NCBI GenBank assembly: GCA_029582265.1 | Contig: CM055837.1 | Span: 10,677,926 to 10,741,925 of the forward strand | Source of the DNA: Zoroaster sp. YZ-2022 | Lineage: Eukaryota; Echinodermata; Asteroidea; Forcipulatida; Zoroasteridae | Length of the DNA: 64,000 nt | Reading direction: 5' to 3' | Shown: one piece after another, positions 35,001-44,500 of the stretch | Numbering within the stretch: position 1 is the first letter of the stretch | Layout: each line of letters starts with the position of its first letter | The notes under the pieces: generated by a model | What the model saw: the letters and a program-made list of their open reading frames with translations, nothing else | Told to the model about the DNA's origin: nothing | The model's database searches: none | Position numbers and translations under genes: made by a program

Positions 35001-35053
35001 TACAAGACGACGAGGAACTGGCATTACATATTCTATCGAGTAATCAGTTTTAA
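19930..35053 (+). CDS. DDX10: DDX10-type DEAD-box RNA helicase, 3' 13 exons (5' part not seen)
   Basis: The gene encodes an ATP-dependent RNA helicase of the DDX10/Dbp4 family, which acts in the nucleolus in small-subunit ribosome biogenesis. Thirteen exons join in a single frame with GT-AG borders and consistent phases: 19930-20050, 21148-21262, 23597-23693, 25794-25898, 26551-26713, 27628-27811, 28444-28620, 28751-28875, 30191-30957, 31456-31605, 34117-34260, 34427-34498 and 34700-35053. The visible 857 residues carry TPGR (18-21), DEAD (43-46), SAT (74-76), [10 protein letters not shown] (192-201) and HRVGRTAR (222-229). A long acidic/serine/lysine-rich tail follows and ends in the family-typical [17 protein letters not shown]. 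Human DDX10 is about 875 residues, so roughly 185 N-terminal residues (Q motif, Walker A, PTREL) are missing from what I can see. The introns are loaded with repeats, including a satellite made of the exon-3 acceptor. Confidence 0.95.
20051..21147 (+). other. DDX10 intron with family B repeat
   Basis: Contains an A/T-rich run at 20080-20190 and dispersed repeat family B at 20808-20965. No additional exon was seen. Confidence 0.6.
20808..20965 (+). repeat. Dispersed repeat family B, copy 2
   Basis: Matches 3010-3290 through GTGTCCAAACCTCT, GGAGAGTCTGTAAATCCTCC and AAAGGGAGACCCAGGCC. Confidence 0.75.
21148..21262 (+). CDS. DDX10: DDX10 visible exon 2 (DEAD and SAT motifs)
   Basis: Encodes [13 protein letters not shown] with the Walker B DEAD box, then MLFSATQTK (motif III). 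The acceptor is TTTTCAG and the donor AA/GTAAGC. The split AA plus G of the next exon codes lysine. Confidence 0.95.
21263..22021 (+). other. DDX10 intron, left part
   Basis: Holds TTTCAGGATTTT-type fragments of repeat family B (21290-21350 and 21750-21910) and a tandem array at 21577-21700. The 77-bp satellite begins at about 22022. Confidence 0.6.
21577..21700 (+). repeat. 22-bp tandem repeat, CCAACCGCTCCCCTACCCAA
   Basis: About five head-to-tail copies of a 22-bp C-rich unit with core CACCAACCGCTCCCCTACCC, degenerate at both edges. Confidence 0.9.
22022..23596 (+). repeat. 77-bp satellite made of the DDX10 exon-3 splice acceptor
   Basis: About 20 tandem units of 77 bp each contain TTTATTTATCATTCAG followed by GTCCGTACGGAATTTGCC. 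The authentic junction at 23597 reads TTTATGTATCAATCAG then GTCCGTGAGGGATTTGGCC. It lies exactly 77 bp after the unit at 23520, which is itself 77 bp after 23443, so the real exon start is in register with the array. The two units nearest the exon (GTCCGTTAGGGATTTGG and GTCCGTTCAGGATTTAGC) are intermediate in sequence, while the centre is homogenised. Copies near 22135, 22289 and 22825 read CAAG instead of CAGG at the junction. The units alternate in part as 154-bp dimers. Confidence 0.93.
23597..23693 (+). CDS. DDX10: DDX10 visible exon 3
   Basis: Encodes [20 protein letters not shown] and ends STPAQLEQ, matching the linker between the two RecA-like domains. The donor is CAG/GTAGGC, phase 0. 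Its first ~20 bases are the source or relative of the satellite immediately upstream. Confidence 0.95.
23755..24108. repeat. Foldback element D, diverged copy
   Basis: Inverted arms with GAGGTACATGTTCTGAAAGG and CCTTTCAGAACCTGCACCTG flank a centre containing TGACGATGATTAGAGCATGC. Related to 9050-9412. Confidence 0.7.
24351..24659 (+). mobile_element. CCCTCCTA-end mini-element, complete copy
   Basis: Flanked by TTAA at 24347-24350 and 24660-24663. It starts CCCTCCTACTACTACAAGGG and ends CTACAGTGGGAGGG. The interior is a run of imperfect GTCAAAATGA/CAGTCAAAA words with no ORF. Confidence 0.85.
25019..25309. mobile_element. GGCCCAATTTC-end MITE
   Basis: Inverted ends GGCCCAATTTCGTAAGGCCG and GGCGCATGAAATTGGGCCC are continued by GCTTAAC/GTAAGC words. 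The interior is non-coding. Confidence 0.7.
25794..25898 (+). CDS. DDX10: DDX10 visible exon 4
   Basis: Encodes [20 protein letters not shown] and [10 protein letters not shown] (motif IV region). The acceptor is CTCTGCAG and the donor CAG/GTACAC. Phase 0 at both ends. Confidence 0.94.
25899..26550 (+). other. DDX10 intron with MITE
   Basis: Contains one AGGGACA-end MITE (26222-26428) and otherwise unassigned sequence. Confidence 0.6.
26222..26428 (+). mobile_element. AGGGACA-end TTAA MITE, copy 3
   Basis: Starts GGGGACAATATCGTCACGAT after TTAA and ends CAATACTGTCCCT before TTAA (26429-26432). Confidence 0.85.
26551..26713 (+). CDS. DDX10: DDX10 visible exon 5 (motif V)
   Basis: Encodes [20 protein letters not shown] and, at its end, [12 protein letters not shown]. 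The usual LHG before the Q..R segment reads LYG here. The donor is G/GTAAGT. Confidence 0.95.
26714..27627 (+). other. DDX10 intron with MITE
   Basis: Contains a diverged AGGGACA-end MITE at 26774-26985; the rest is unassigned. Confidence 0.55.
26774..26985 (+). mobile_element. AGGGACA-end MITE, diverged copy 4
   Basis: Conserved interior CAACAGGGCATGAAATCAGT and GCAGCAGCAACGGTAATATG. Its ends are mutated and TTAA flanks are no longer evident. Confidence 0.75.
27628..27811 (+). CDS. DDX10: DDX10 visible exon 6 (motif VI)
   Basis: Encodes [20 protein letters not shown] then [10 protein letters not shown] with the arginine finger motif, and ends IPIQKIK. The acceptor is CATGCAG and the donor AA/GTAAGT. 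Confidence 0.96.
27812..28443 (+). other. DDX10 intron with MITE
   Basis: Contains an AGGGACA-end MITE at 28197-28412 shortly before the next acceptor. Confidence 0.6.
28197..28412 (+). mobile_element. AGGGACA-end TTAA MITE, copy 5
   Basis: Starts AGAGACAATATCGTCATGAT after TTAA (28193-28196) and ends GATACCCTCCCT before TTAA. Confidence 0.85.
28444..28620 (+). CDS. DDX10: DDX10 visible exon 7
   Basis: Encodes the segment with [20 protein letters not shown] and [13 protein letters not shown], conserved in DDX10/Dbp4 C-terminal to the helicase core. The donor is TT/GTAAGT. Confidence 0.95.
28751..28875 (+). CDS. DDX10: DDX10 visible exon 8
   Basis: Encodes [20 protein letters not shown] and a lysine-rich stretch. 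The acceptor is TTTCCCACAG and the donor G/GTAAGT. Confidence 0.95.
29124..29268. mobile_element. Probable short MITE, CAGGCCTGGAA ends
   Basis: Approximate inverted ends CAGGCCTGGAACTT and GGAATTCTAGGGCTG enclose a 145-bp segment containing GGCACGAAGGCCAAGACCAG. No duplication was confirmed. Confidence 0.45.
29337..29643 (+). mobile_element. CCCTCCTA-end mini-element at a CTAA site
   Basis: Starts CCCTCCTACTACTGCAAGGG and ends AATAGTAGGAGGG, with CTAA on both sides (29333-29336 and 29644-29647). A non-TTAA site duplicated on both flanks is good evidence that the 4 bp are a true target duplication. Confidence 0.85.
29650..30076 (-). mobile_element. tRNA-type SINE, copy 1
   Basis: Read on the minus strand, the element begins near 30075 with GTGTCATGGTCGAGCG (A-box-like) and then GTGGGTTCGAATCCC (B-box-like), as in tRNA-derived SINE heads. 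A body with AGCAAGACGCTTAACTG and GGGAGCTGAGAAAG follows. Its tail region holds the 24-bp tandem array at 29712-29815. Further copies lie at 45858-46125 and 57141-57700. Confidence 0.8.
29712..29815 (+). repeat. 24-bp tandem repeat inside the SINE
   Basis: About four copies of GGTCACTGGGCCAATATCAT plus TCCT. The GGCCAATATCATTCCT word is a single-copy part of the SINE body elsewhere, so the array arose in place. Confidence 0.9.
30191..30957 (+). CDS. DDX10: DDX10 visible exon 9 (acidic linker)
   Basis: A 767-bp exon encoding a low-complexity acidic and serine-rich tail. It contains two direct copies, 46 residues apart, of a motif with core [13 protein letters not shown] followed by MKG.AN.KP (nt 30256-30340 and 30394-30478), and ends [19 protein letters not shown]. 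The VKKKDVFG block matches the family's C-terminal region. The donor is CCG/GTAAGA. Confidence 0.94.
31456..31605 (+). CDS. DDX10: DDX10 visible exon 10
   Basis: A 50-codon, lysine-rich exon ending KTFDEEGE, conserved in DDX10. The acceptor is CATTACAG and the donor GAG/GTAATG; phase 0. Confidence 0.92.
31865..32671. mobile_element. CAGAGATGCCACT-end DNA transposon, 6-bp duplication
   Basis: Perfect 13-bp inverted ends CAGAGATGCCACT and AGTGGCATCTCTG are flanked by identical GAATTA hexamers (31859-31864 and 32672-32677). Just inside the left end, repeated CCGGTTTAAACCGGAATTCC sequence parallels the element at 16619-17212. Size 807 bp, no transposase. Overlapping short ORFs are not protein-like. 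Confidence 0.85.
32728..33479. mobile_element. Foldback element F, split by a LINE fragment
   Basis: The left arm (GGTAAAACTTGTAGCTTTGC to GATCAGTATGC) and the right arm (TCTGATCGTCCTCAGG to AATTAGTCTTACTT) are separated by the insertion at 32861-33329. Confidence 0.8.
32861..33329 (+). mobile_element. Non-LTR retrotransposon 3' end, 5-bp target duplication
   Basis: The insertion is bounded by TATGC on both sides (32856-32860 and 33330-33334). It ends in AAATAAAACATAAACATAAA, a short A-rich microsatellite tail as in CR1-like LINEs, preceded by AGGACCCCATTAGAAATAAG and CTTTTATGGGCTATCCTG. A GGCAAAATTGGAGCCAGCAG word is duplicated at 32862 and 33017. Only 3' UTR-like sequence remains. Confidence 0.75.
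33579..33850. mobile_element. Foldback element F, further copy
   Basis: Starts AAGGTAAAACTTGTAGCTTT, passes through CCTGAGGACGATCAGAGCAT and ends with GGTGTCACCGCAATTAGTC. The left arm is partly replaced by a short CCTCCAGCATCC/CCTCCAGCAGCC duplication. Confidence 0.75.
34117..34260 (+). CDS. DDX10: DDX10 visible exon 11
   Basis: Encodes [20 protein letters not shown] and ends RERIRAKHK. The QWP block and the following IRAKH are characteristic of DDX10. The donor is AAG/GTGAGA. Confidence 0.94.
34427..34498 (+). CDS. DDX10: DDX10 visible exon 12
   Basis: A 24-codon basic exon ([20 protein letters not shown]) ending ESDD. The acceptor is TGTTAG and the donor GAT/GTAAGT. Confidence 0.92.
34700..35053 (+). 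CDS. DDX10: DDX10 terminal exon
   Basis: Encodes [12 protein letters not shown], a long lysine-rich nuclear/nucleolar-type basic stretch, and the conserved end [17 protein letters not shown] before TAA at 35051-35053. Confidence 0.96.
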   Translation, partial: NEDIGAALDLGDGYVPFDPDTLPDPDKYAEKSETSDDAEAEKPPKKAKKKTRKEFTEKTPSKRKAKSEEKERKQSGKKKRKTGEGKEGGRMDKSFDTGLTLQDDEELALHILSSNQF

Positions 35054-35397
35054 TGGATGGATACACATTGTCACAGTGGGGGGGGATCGCCCAACATATC
35101 TCTTGGTTCTTGTATGCATTTACATACATTTGACCAATCTTGGTACACCGCCATTAACAACCTTGGTACAATGAACCAATAACATAAATAGAATATGCGT
35201 GTCTTCATGCATACCCCACGAGAATTTGGAGATACGTATAGAAACTGACCTTCAATGATAGAGCTTTTTACAACCACTGTCACTTTATCAACGGAGATAA
35301 GATTATAGCAATTTATTCAGTATTTCAATGGAGGAAATTCCAAAAATGAGATTCTGCTGTTTTCCGTCACTCTTAATGGATTCGTTGTTTTCTAAAT

Positions 35398-35574
35398 CAG
35401 CGGCGTAGACAGGACTTTTCCAGTGGGGGGGGGGGGGGGGCATTGCTTTTCAGTGGGGTATGGGTTTTTTCCCTTTTCTTTTTTTGGGGCACTATTGGGA
35501 TTTTTCGTGGGGGGGGGGGCACCTGGGGGCACTGGAAATTTGTGGGGGGGGGCACCCCCGTGGCTATGCCACTG
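35398..35574. mobile_element. MITE with CAGYGGCRTAG ends
   Basis: Left end CAGCGGCGTAGACAGGAC and right end GTGGCTATGCCACTG are inverted repeats with G homopolymers inside. Similar GGCATAGCCAGGATTTT sequence at about 46815 and GTGGCATAGCATAGCC at about 57808 suggest further fragments. Confidence 0.6.
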
Positions 35575-35867
35575 TTCTAAGTATCAAATCTCACATGGAG
35601 GAAGTAAGTTAGCTTTTATTTGAACAAAAGACTAGCAGAAATGTGCACGTTGTCACTTTGCAAGAATTATTTACATTAATTGTATATGAAGGAAGTCGTT
35701 AACTCTTGTCTTAAAAGGGAAGGTACAACATTGGTAATTACCGGAGTGCAAAATGACCAAACTCTTATCCAAAAGCTAAGTTGATGTGAAGTTGGTAAAG
35801 ATACCAATCATCCAGGAAAATGATTCTGTCACAAGTGCTCTCATTCCAGAGAAAACATGTGATGAAA

Positions 35868-36015
35868 TTAAACTTTTTATTTTATTTATTTTTTATTTAT
35901 TTATTTTGATTGTTATTATTATTTATTTATTTATTTTTTAAATTTATTTATTTATTTATCTATTTATTTATTAATTTATTTGTTTATTTATTTATTTTTA
36001 ATTTTTTTTTTGGGG
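35868..36015. repeat. AT-rich low-complexity tract
   Basis: (TTTA)n/(ATTT)n-type sequence with few interruptions. Confidence 0.9.
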
Positions 36016-36804
36016 CGGTCCTATCTGGGTTTCCCAAAGTAATAGATAACCCTGACCTCTTTTAAAAAAGGGTTGATGCCATAAAATAATTATAGGGTTG
36101 ATTTTTTAATAGCATTGCCCGTGAGGTTTGGGTAGTTTATGTGAAAATGGGCCTTAATAATTTAGAGAAAATTGCCAGTGGTTAGTAATTGTTATTGTTT
36201 TAAAATTACAGAAATTTAATATCACTAAGTTAATATCACTAATTTAATATCCAAAGGCAAAATCCTTGAACTGTAACCAAGCTGGGTTTACATTAGAGCT
36301 ATAATTCCCAAAATTACATGTCCTTGGTTCGCTGAATAAAATTGCAAAAAGGTGAAGCCACTTAATTGTCTGTGTGGTCCCTAAACCCTTGTCTTAAGAC
36401 TTAGACATTTTTCCCAGCAGCTAAACTACTGCAATGTTGTTTCAGCTGTTTACTGTCAAGTGTGGGTTATAACGGTTATGTTGTTTCCTGTTCCGTACAT
36501 GCTATCAAAACAAAATCCATATTTGTTGTTGCAAAAGTTAGGAACTACAATATCATCCATAATTATTTTTTATAGAAATATGATAGTCAAACCTTTCTAT
36601 TTAAACTGTGAAGCTTTCATTTGATTTGGTTTACTGCTTTTGAAAACAAAGACAATTGTGGAACGCTGGTGCGATTTATGCCATTCCAAATTTAACAAAC
36701 TGGACAATCACAGTATAGGTTATGAGAAATACCGCATGCAATGTGCTTACTTGTTCTAATGAGGCCGTGTGACGTGTATTTGGAACAACGGAACAAAACC
36801 AAAC

Positions 36805-36850
36805 CCATGCCATTTCATTTCATTTCATTTCATTTCATTTCATTTCATTT
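36805..36850. repeat. (CATTT)n microsatellite
   Basis: About nine CATTT pentamers in a row. Confidence 0.95.
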
Positions 36851-37972
36851 ATTATTTCACAGGGTACAAAAAAGACATTAAAAAACCAAATATGATCAAA
36901 TGATACAATGATTACACAAGACAAAATAATACAAATTAAAACCAGTTGACAGTACACCCTGTAGGATTACCAAATGCGAACTGAATCATGGAAAGACCCT
37001 TTGCACTCACAAATATTATCACAATTGGCCATGGAAACTTGGCTAGGGGAACATATTAGTCGAACTGGACTGTGATCGGCCGTGAAAAACCACAACTTAC
37101 CCCAAGGAAATTAGATAGAGTTCTTAATAACATCGCCAATAAACATGTTCAAGGACGGAGATGTGTAAATCCAGAGGTCCAGATGTATATTTACAGAAAT
37201 GTCAACGTTTCAGCTTTTAGATTATAATTTAGTATTTTGCAATCGGGTGTAATTACCTTTAACTTGATCTTTTCAAGTTGATCCTTCATCTTGAAAACAA
37301 CATGCCTTGCCGCAGTGTTTTTATTCTATTCATGGCATGGATTTATATCATGTTTCAACTGGGATAAACTCGTCTTGTGTCTGTTACAACGTACCGGTAT
37401 GCAAAAGATTGAATATTAACTGCCTTAAAATTACAATGCCCAAGTTAATCCAACTTCAGCATGGTGCCCGTTGCTCTAAATAAATAGCATTCCAGGCAGG
37501 TATCAAGACCATTTTAATCATAAAAATGACCTTCTGTGAAACCTTAGTGCGGTTCATAATCATCACCCGTAACTAAAATGGTTCCTTCCGATTGTTTTTA
37601 AGAAAAATCCTTGATAAAAATGTACTTTAATCACGAGTTTCAAATTATCTCATCATAAATATTGAAATATACACGAAAAAGGTTGGTTGGCCACTTTTTA
37701 AAACACCGACAGCGGTGATAATGGATATATAGGTAAACCATTCAGAACATACATAAAGCTTTAAAGGTATTGACTGGTGACATTGTGAGCACAATAGAGA
37801 ACGCGAACGCAAAGTATAGAGATACCAAGTCAAGACAAACAACATTGTTTTGAAGAGTTGTATTAAAGCTTCTATTAGGCTATAGCGCACTATTCACAAT
37901 AACAGTTGTAAAACATACTGGACTTGATTGTACGTACGTGTGTATGTGTGATCTGCAAGTGTACTGTGGTTC

Positions 37973-37997
37973 TGGATCTGGATCTGGATCTGGATTG
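37973..37997. repeat. (GGATCT)n microsatellite
   Basis: Four tandem TCTGGA/GGATCT hexamers. Confidence 0.9.
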
Positions 37998-38274
37998 TTT
38001 TACTCCGTAAAAGCGGTATATCCGCATCACTACAAAGTGTTGGTTACAGAACATTTGCTGAAAAAACGTGTTCGAAATCAATTGCTGCGGAACTTACGTT
38101 TTTACGGCAACGAAGTACATGTATATGAACGAGTTTGATGTAAACTTTGAATATTATTCCACCAACTGCAGACAAATTAACGCATTTCTATATTTTCCAC
38201 AACTTTAATCGTTGTTAAAGTCACTTTGGCGATCAGGCCACGAACTTTTCTTGCCACACACATTCTCTACAAGT

Positions 38275-38566
38275 ATGGAAATTACAAGTTTTCAATTTTC
38301 AAAAGCATTCTCATCATTATTGCCATCCGCGTCAAAATTATCACCGGCACTCTCGATTCTCCTCGCCGCGGTGATCTTACTTGATGTAGCAAACGCACGG
38401 CCGCGCAGTGACAGAGGGAATAGTCAATTCCCCACGGAGGGTGAGGAAGCGGACACGGAGTCATCGTCAAGGGGGCCAGAGACGCTTGTCGACCGGGTAG
38501 TTATTGAGGGGAGGAGTGGCGAGTTGGACCATCCCGGTCAAACTAGACCGTGGCAGATCAATCAAG
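38275..38566 (+). CDS. Astacin-kringle exon 1 (signal peptide, propeptide)
   Basis: Starts [20 protein letters not shown], then a leucine/alanine-rich core and ANARPRS. The remainder is a hydrophilic propeptide ending RPWQINQ. The donor is AAG/GTAACT with one base carried over. Confidence 0.85.
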
Positions 38567-41500
38567 GTAACTTGAGTAAATTCAATTCACTAACTTTCAT
38601 CGGTTAAACACAATATATACTACTCAAAACAATTTAGGGAACACCGGAATAATCTCAGTTAAAGCAAGATCATTTATTTCAGATAAACACAATGTTTCAC
38701 AGAATTGATGAGAAACAACTGCACAATGAAACAGATGATAAAGGATGCATGTAGTGATTACACATTTCATGACATGACTACTGAAAGAGAGAGAGGGGGT
38801 TGCAAATGAAAATCCCGGTTCATGGAACATTTCAGACCTAAGTTGATGTTAAAAATCCGGTGTTCCCTAAATTGTTTTGAGTAGTATATATGTATACATA
38901 TTTGTTGCTAAATGTTATGTGAATTAGGCCCAATAAGTGTTGAGTTATTGTGTACTCGACAAGAAGTCTTAAGAGAATGAAAGTTTATGTGAATGTGATT
39001 AATTGATGAACCCTTTTGAATACTTTATAAAATATGCTCACTGTGTAATTAATTAACAGTGAAAATTAATATAAAAAATTATCCAATGAAATGTCATTAA
39101 AGGGACAGTATCGTCACGATCAGAGCAGACTTTCAACAGTGCATGGAATCGATGTCATAGTTTAAGATGAACACAGTGGCTGAAAATTACTGGCTCATTT
39201 ATGCAGCAGCAACGGTAATATGACCTTATGTGGGTAATATTTTCAGTCACTGAGTTAAATCTAAAACTAGCACTCCGATTCCATGCCCTGATCGTGACTT
39301 TATTGTCCATTTAATTAACAAATCATAAATTGTGGCCAAAAGGCGCTGTGCACCATGGGAAAAGTCTAATTGAATTACGGTGTTTTCAAACATAAAAGTG
39401 GCCTATCTGATTTGTGGTGTATTATAGACATAAGCTAATATTTACCTATATTAAACAAAAGACGGATCGTTTTCTCTTTTGGCGACCCCCGCCATCTGCG
39501 ACCCCAAAGACAAAATAACATGCGCCCCTGAACACTAATCATTAATTTATAAATATTTATACCAACTTTGAGTTTGTGAAGTATTTCTTAGTCGTCCTAT
39601 AAGCTGACAAGGTTGTGCTCAATAAATAAATAGACGTTGTACATAAGATAAACTTGGCCTTGTAATACCGCGCCAGCAACGGACCTAAGTAGCCACCTGC
39701 ACTACACTAGCCACCTGTGCCCCGGCATCATTTAAAAAAATCTATGGTTGCAATGGAAGATCGTGAATTGTTTTATTACTTCAAAGGGATTATTTTTCTA
39801 AACGGGAAAGATGAATGATTTGAAAAATATGAAAACTTCCATTGTTGACTAAGGCTGAGATTTATGTGCTTGATTTTAAATGAACCGCATGTTATATTGT
39901 TTTTGTTTCCCTTGAAAGGAAAAGAAATATATATATACTACTCAAAACAATTTAGGGAACACCGGAATAATCTCAGTTAAAGCAAGATCATTTATTTCAG
40001 ATAAACACAATGTTTCACAGAATTGATGAGAAACAACTGCACAATGAAACAGATGATAAAGGATGCATGTAGTGATTACGCATTTCATGACATGACTACT
40101 GAAAGAGAGAGGGGGTTGCAAATAAAAATCCCGGTTCATGGAACATTTCAAACCTATTTGATGTTAAAAATCCGGTGTTCCCAAAATTGTTTTGAGTAGT
40201 ATATATACATAACAGCAAAAGAAACGTCACCCCTAAAAATATTTATTATTTTCATTTTATAATTAATATAATTTGTTTAACCTAACTCCCTAGGCATTGT
40301 ATTAAAACAATAAAAATCCTTCAAAATCCTCCAACTGGCTTTGTTATCTAGAGAGTTAGGGTTAATGAAGAATATTGTGAGTATGGAGTGTAACTCGAAC
40401 ACAATGTGGTAAATTTGGTTGACCTCAAAATTCGTCATGCATGACGTCTGAGGACACATAAGCTAAACACATTCTCAGACTTATCAAAATTTAGGGGGTG
40501 ACGTTTCTTTTGCTGTTATGTATATATACATGCAATATACCCGGTAGAACCTGGTCATCTCAATCTAGTCATTATCGCCGATTCAGAACGAACTTATTTC
40601 ATATAAAAACTGGAGTTTATCCATAATTTAAAATCAGATGAAATAAATGGTAATGTCAAGTTCGGTATATTGGACTGAACAACTGTTTTCCCCCCTTCTT
40701 TTTCCTTGTAGGTTTGTGTCCACCACCTCTAGCCCATTTATGTACCGTCCGCATACCGGGACCAGCGGGTGGAAGTAAGTCTCTTACTCCTGGCTTGATT
40801 CCATGAACACAACACTATAATCATAGCACTGATCCTGGCTCCTCGATAAATAAACCTTGATTATTTTTATTCACATGTGCAATGGGATCGCCTTTTTTCC
40901 CCCTGTTTTACCGGCAGACTATTTGACTGGCAAGTATTTGACTGGCAAGTATTTGACTGTAATTTATTAGATTTTTTGCCCTACACCAACGTATGTATGA
41001 AGCAATAGATACTTGGGGTGCTTTCTGTTGAAATTTTGTTTCCACGTGTGACTCGGGTGGGAATCGAACCTACAATACGTCTTTTACTGAAGAGAAAATG
41101 AAAACGAATGCTTGCTTTACAAATGACACATTTCACAAAATGATCGCGAGAAGCATGTTTTGTTTGTTTGTTTGTTGGGGTTGTTTGTTTGTTTGTTGGG
41201 GTGTTTGTTTGTTTGTTTGTTTGTTTGTTTTGTGAATACCATGTCCCGAAATGAATTTATGATGGAGTCTGTCATAAAATAATTGTTGCAAATAATAACT
41301 CTTTTTACCAAGCCTAGTGAAATAAATTAAAAAAATCCAAGGGCTAATTAAATTATTTTTGTATAAGTTATAATAAACTATAAATTTAATAGTTTCAACA
41401 CATTTGGAAACTTCAGAATCACCCTTTTCCTTAATTCGTGTCTTCGCTCATCAGCTCAGCAAGCCTATGTGACCCCATTCTTCGAGGGTGATATCGTCTT

Positions 41501-44500
41501 AGATCCCAGTACCCGACGTAGTCTGGGCCTGGCCAGCATGTTGCAACGAGCCAATCATAACGGACACCACACGAGAGAGGCCCATTGGCCGTCCCATCCC
41601 CAGCGCACACCAAGGGCCGCCGTCCGGCCAATGGACCAGCGATGGACGGACGGAGTAATTCCTTATATTATCGACGATGATTTCGGTACAGTGGGAACTT
41701 TTTGATTTTAGTGTAAACCTAGTCCGTAGACTATTAACTTTCAATATTTGACTTATGACGCTGTAACATGTTCATCTGGAGATATAGTTTGCTTTTGCAA
41801 ACAAAACATTGAACACATTTCAACTGAGAATTCATTCGTTAAAAATCGAAGTTCTTCCATTTGAAATTCATTGCAAACACCGAGGTGTTAAAACTACACC
41901 AGCGGTGTTTCTATTGGGCAATTTGTCCAATGTAATAAATACCATGGAAGAATTTAAGTTTACACCACTGGTTATTTTAACACCCAAGTTTGCACATTTT
42001 CAGAAATTGATGTAAGCAATTTCCATATAATGATCAGGAGATTTCTAAAATGAATAAATATTTCATGAAATTCTTGCGTTGAGATAATAAACAAATGATT
42101 TGATGAATATATAAAAAATAAAAATAAATATAAATAATGAATAACTGTAAAACAGAACTGTGTGAGCGATGGTATTTTTTTTTTGAAATTTTAAGCCACT
42201 TTTCATTTATTTTCTTTCTGTTCAGCTCCTCATACGGCCAGATTGATCCGGTCAGCCATTAAGCATTGGGAGAAACACACTTGTATTCACTTTAGACATC
42301 GGAGATCCAAGGACAAGGACTATGTGCGTTTTGCTTACTACCCAGGGTAAGCATCAGCCAGCCATGGTCAATTCCATTCATTAGCTGAGCAAATTGGTTA
42401 ATTGAATTAGCAGCCATGTATGATTCAATTCAATTCAATCCAATCCAATCCAATCCAATCCAATCCAATTTGACCGTAACATATTTCATGGTCCAATATG
42501 CCATGAAATAATTACCCATGATTGTATTCTCTCAACTGGGGATTGTTGTTGGTGGTTTATGAATTGAACATGTAAGTAAGACTGATTGCGGTGACACCAC
42601 AATCAGGGTTGTAGCTACGCCGGTCGGGTCTAACCGGCACTCCCTCTGGCCGACCGGCACCAAACGCAAATTGATGTCTTACCGACCGGCACAAAAAATG
42701 TGTGAATATTTCATTAAACAGTAATAAAAGTTTAAAAAGTTCATGTATTCTTCATTTCTTTGAGTTATTTGCCATTATTTTGAGGACTTTAGTCTATAGA
42801 TCAATTAAAACATCGTACGATATTATAAAATAAATCTCAGTTTGTAGCGGTACAAACAAAATACACTAATTAGCATTTATTTATGACGTCAGGGAAAAGA
42901 CCTGGGAATCCCCATTATGATTGGTTGTTTGCGCCTGCACGATGAGCTAATGCCATTTGTCTCTACCGCGTGCAAATGATGCGACGTGCTTCGTAATGTC
43001 GATGTACGTAAATTTCAGGTTGGATAAGCGTGACTTCGTAAACGTCTAGCTTCCCCGCGATGTGCTCAGCAAAGGGAAAATTATTCACGTGCGTCCCTCC
43101 GCCCATTCATGAAAAGTTTTGTGAACGTTTTTTGGAAGTGTTTTGATCAAAATAATTATGTCGCACTCGCAGAAAAGTATCACCAGCTTTTTCTCTTCGG
43201 CCACTAAGGCCAAGTAAAAAAATAAACATGTTTAGCGTCCCCGCCCGCTTCCTTTTTAGAGGCCGCCTCCTTTTTTTTTCTTCTTTTTTTTTACGAAAAA
43301 AAAGGATACATTTTAACGATCTCAGACAAAAAAATAAATTTTAAAATAAATAAAGATCGATTTTTTTGTTTTACTTTAGCACACCGTGTGACATGCCAAT
43401 TGAGGCAGCTTATTTTGTGACATTCAGCGACCCATTGTATTTTTATTGCGGGTCTGAACATAGCCTGGAAGCGAACGATGGTCAAGATCCACTATGTGAC
43501 ATCTGCAAAGCCAGTGGTAAACAACCTCACAGAAAGAATACAAGGGCTTTTGTCCCTAGTTAGACTGATTTCATATATGACATTGGATTTGGTGAAAGGT
43601 CATACCAGCAATAGCTGCCAGAAAATATCAGACTGTGTATTTAGAAATTTACTGACTTGAATAGTTTTGGCTAGTTGGATGTGTATCCTGCACTATGGCA
43701 TATATTTTTAACACCTCATATCTAGCAAATGTAATATACATTTAATACATCATGGAAGAAACAATACATGTGTATCTCAAACTTTACCTTGGTAAAGGAA
43801 CGGGTGATTAGGAATATTGATAATGTAGAGTGGTTGACATGACCAACAAAGAGGGTAAGATTGATGCTAAATATGAACAATGTTTGCCAATTTGATGATA
43901 TAAAAGTTAAACATAAATTTGACACAAACCATTGGAGAACTTATAGGCCTTTGAATATCTGTGAAGAAACAGGTGATTAGATATGAAAATTGTTTCATTT
44001 GCTACTTTTATTGTTTTGTCTTTATGTGTCACTAAAAAACTTATTCACTTCCCATAAATGCGACATCACAGAGGCTAAAGTGACATCATATGGTGCAATT
44101 GCGCAGAAGAGATGTTCGGTTCTGCATAGTGGCATTATTTTGGTCTCATTTTCTGTTGCATCTTGCCCATAAGAAGCCAATATGTCATTTCCTGAGTCTA
44201 AGTGGCGGCCATTTTGAAAAAAGCTGGCAGCCATCTTGAAAAATAGCCCGGCCGGTTGTCTTTAAAAATGTGTCGGGCGGCCATTTTAAAAAAAAGAAGG
44301 AAAAAAAAGGCCCTCCTTCCTTTTTTCAAAAAGGCAGGACGCTAAACATGTTTATTTTTTTATTTGGCCTAAACGCGGCCGGCAGTGATAGACACGGCAG
44401 CCGGGTCAAGCGAGAAGCCGGCAAATTCGAGACATTCTTCTGCGACCACATCTGTTTCCTTTTTTTTGTTTTTGTTTACTTAGGACATAATTTTTACAAA

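Larger units (their letters stand above)
35054..38274. other. DDX10 3' UTR and intergenic region
   Basis: Between the DDX10 stop and the astacin start I see a G-rich MITE (35398-35574), an inverted minisatellite-like fragment (35710-35745), a TTTA-rich tract (35868-36015), (CATTT)n at 36805-36850 and (GGATCT)n at 37973-37997. No further exon was recognised. The DDX10 poly(A) site and the astacin promoter cannot be fixed from sequence alone. Confidence 0.6.
38567..40711 (+). other. Astacin intron 1, transposon-rich
   Basis: Contains two near-identical Tc1-like MITEs (38616-38888 and 39934-40204), an AGGGACA MITE (39101-39310) and a tiny CCCTAAC element (40281-40361). Confidence 0.7.
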
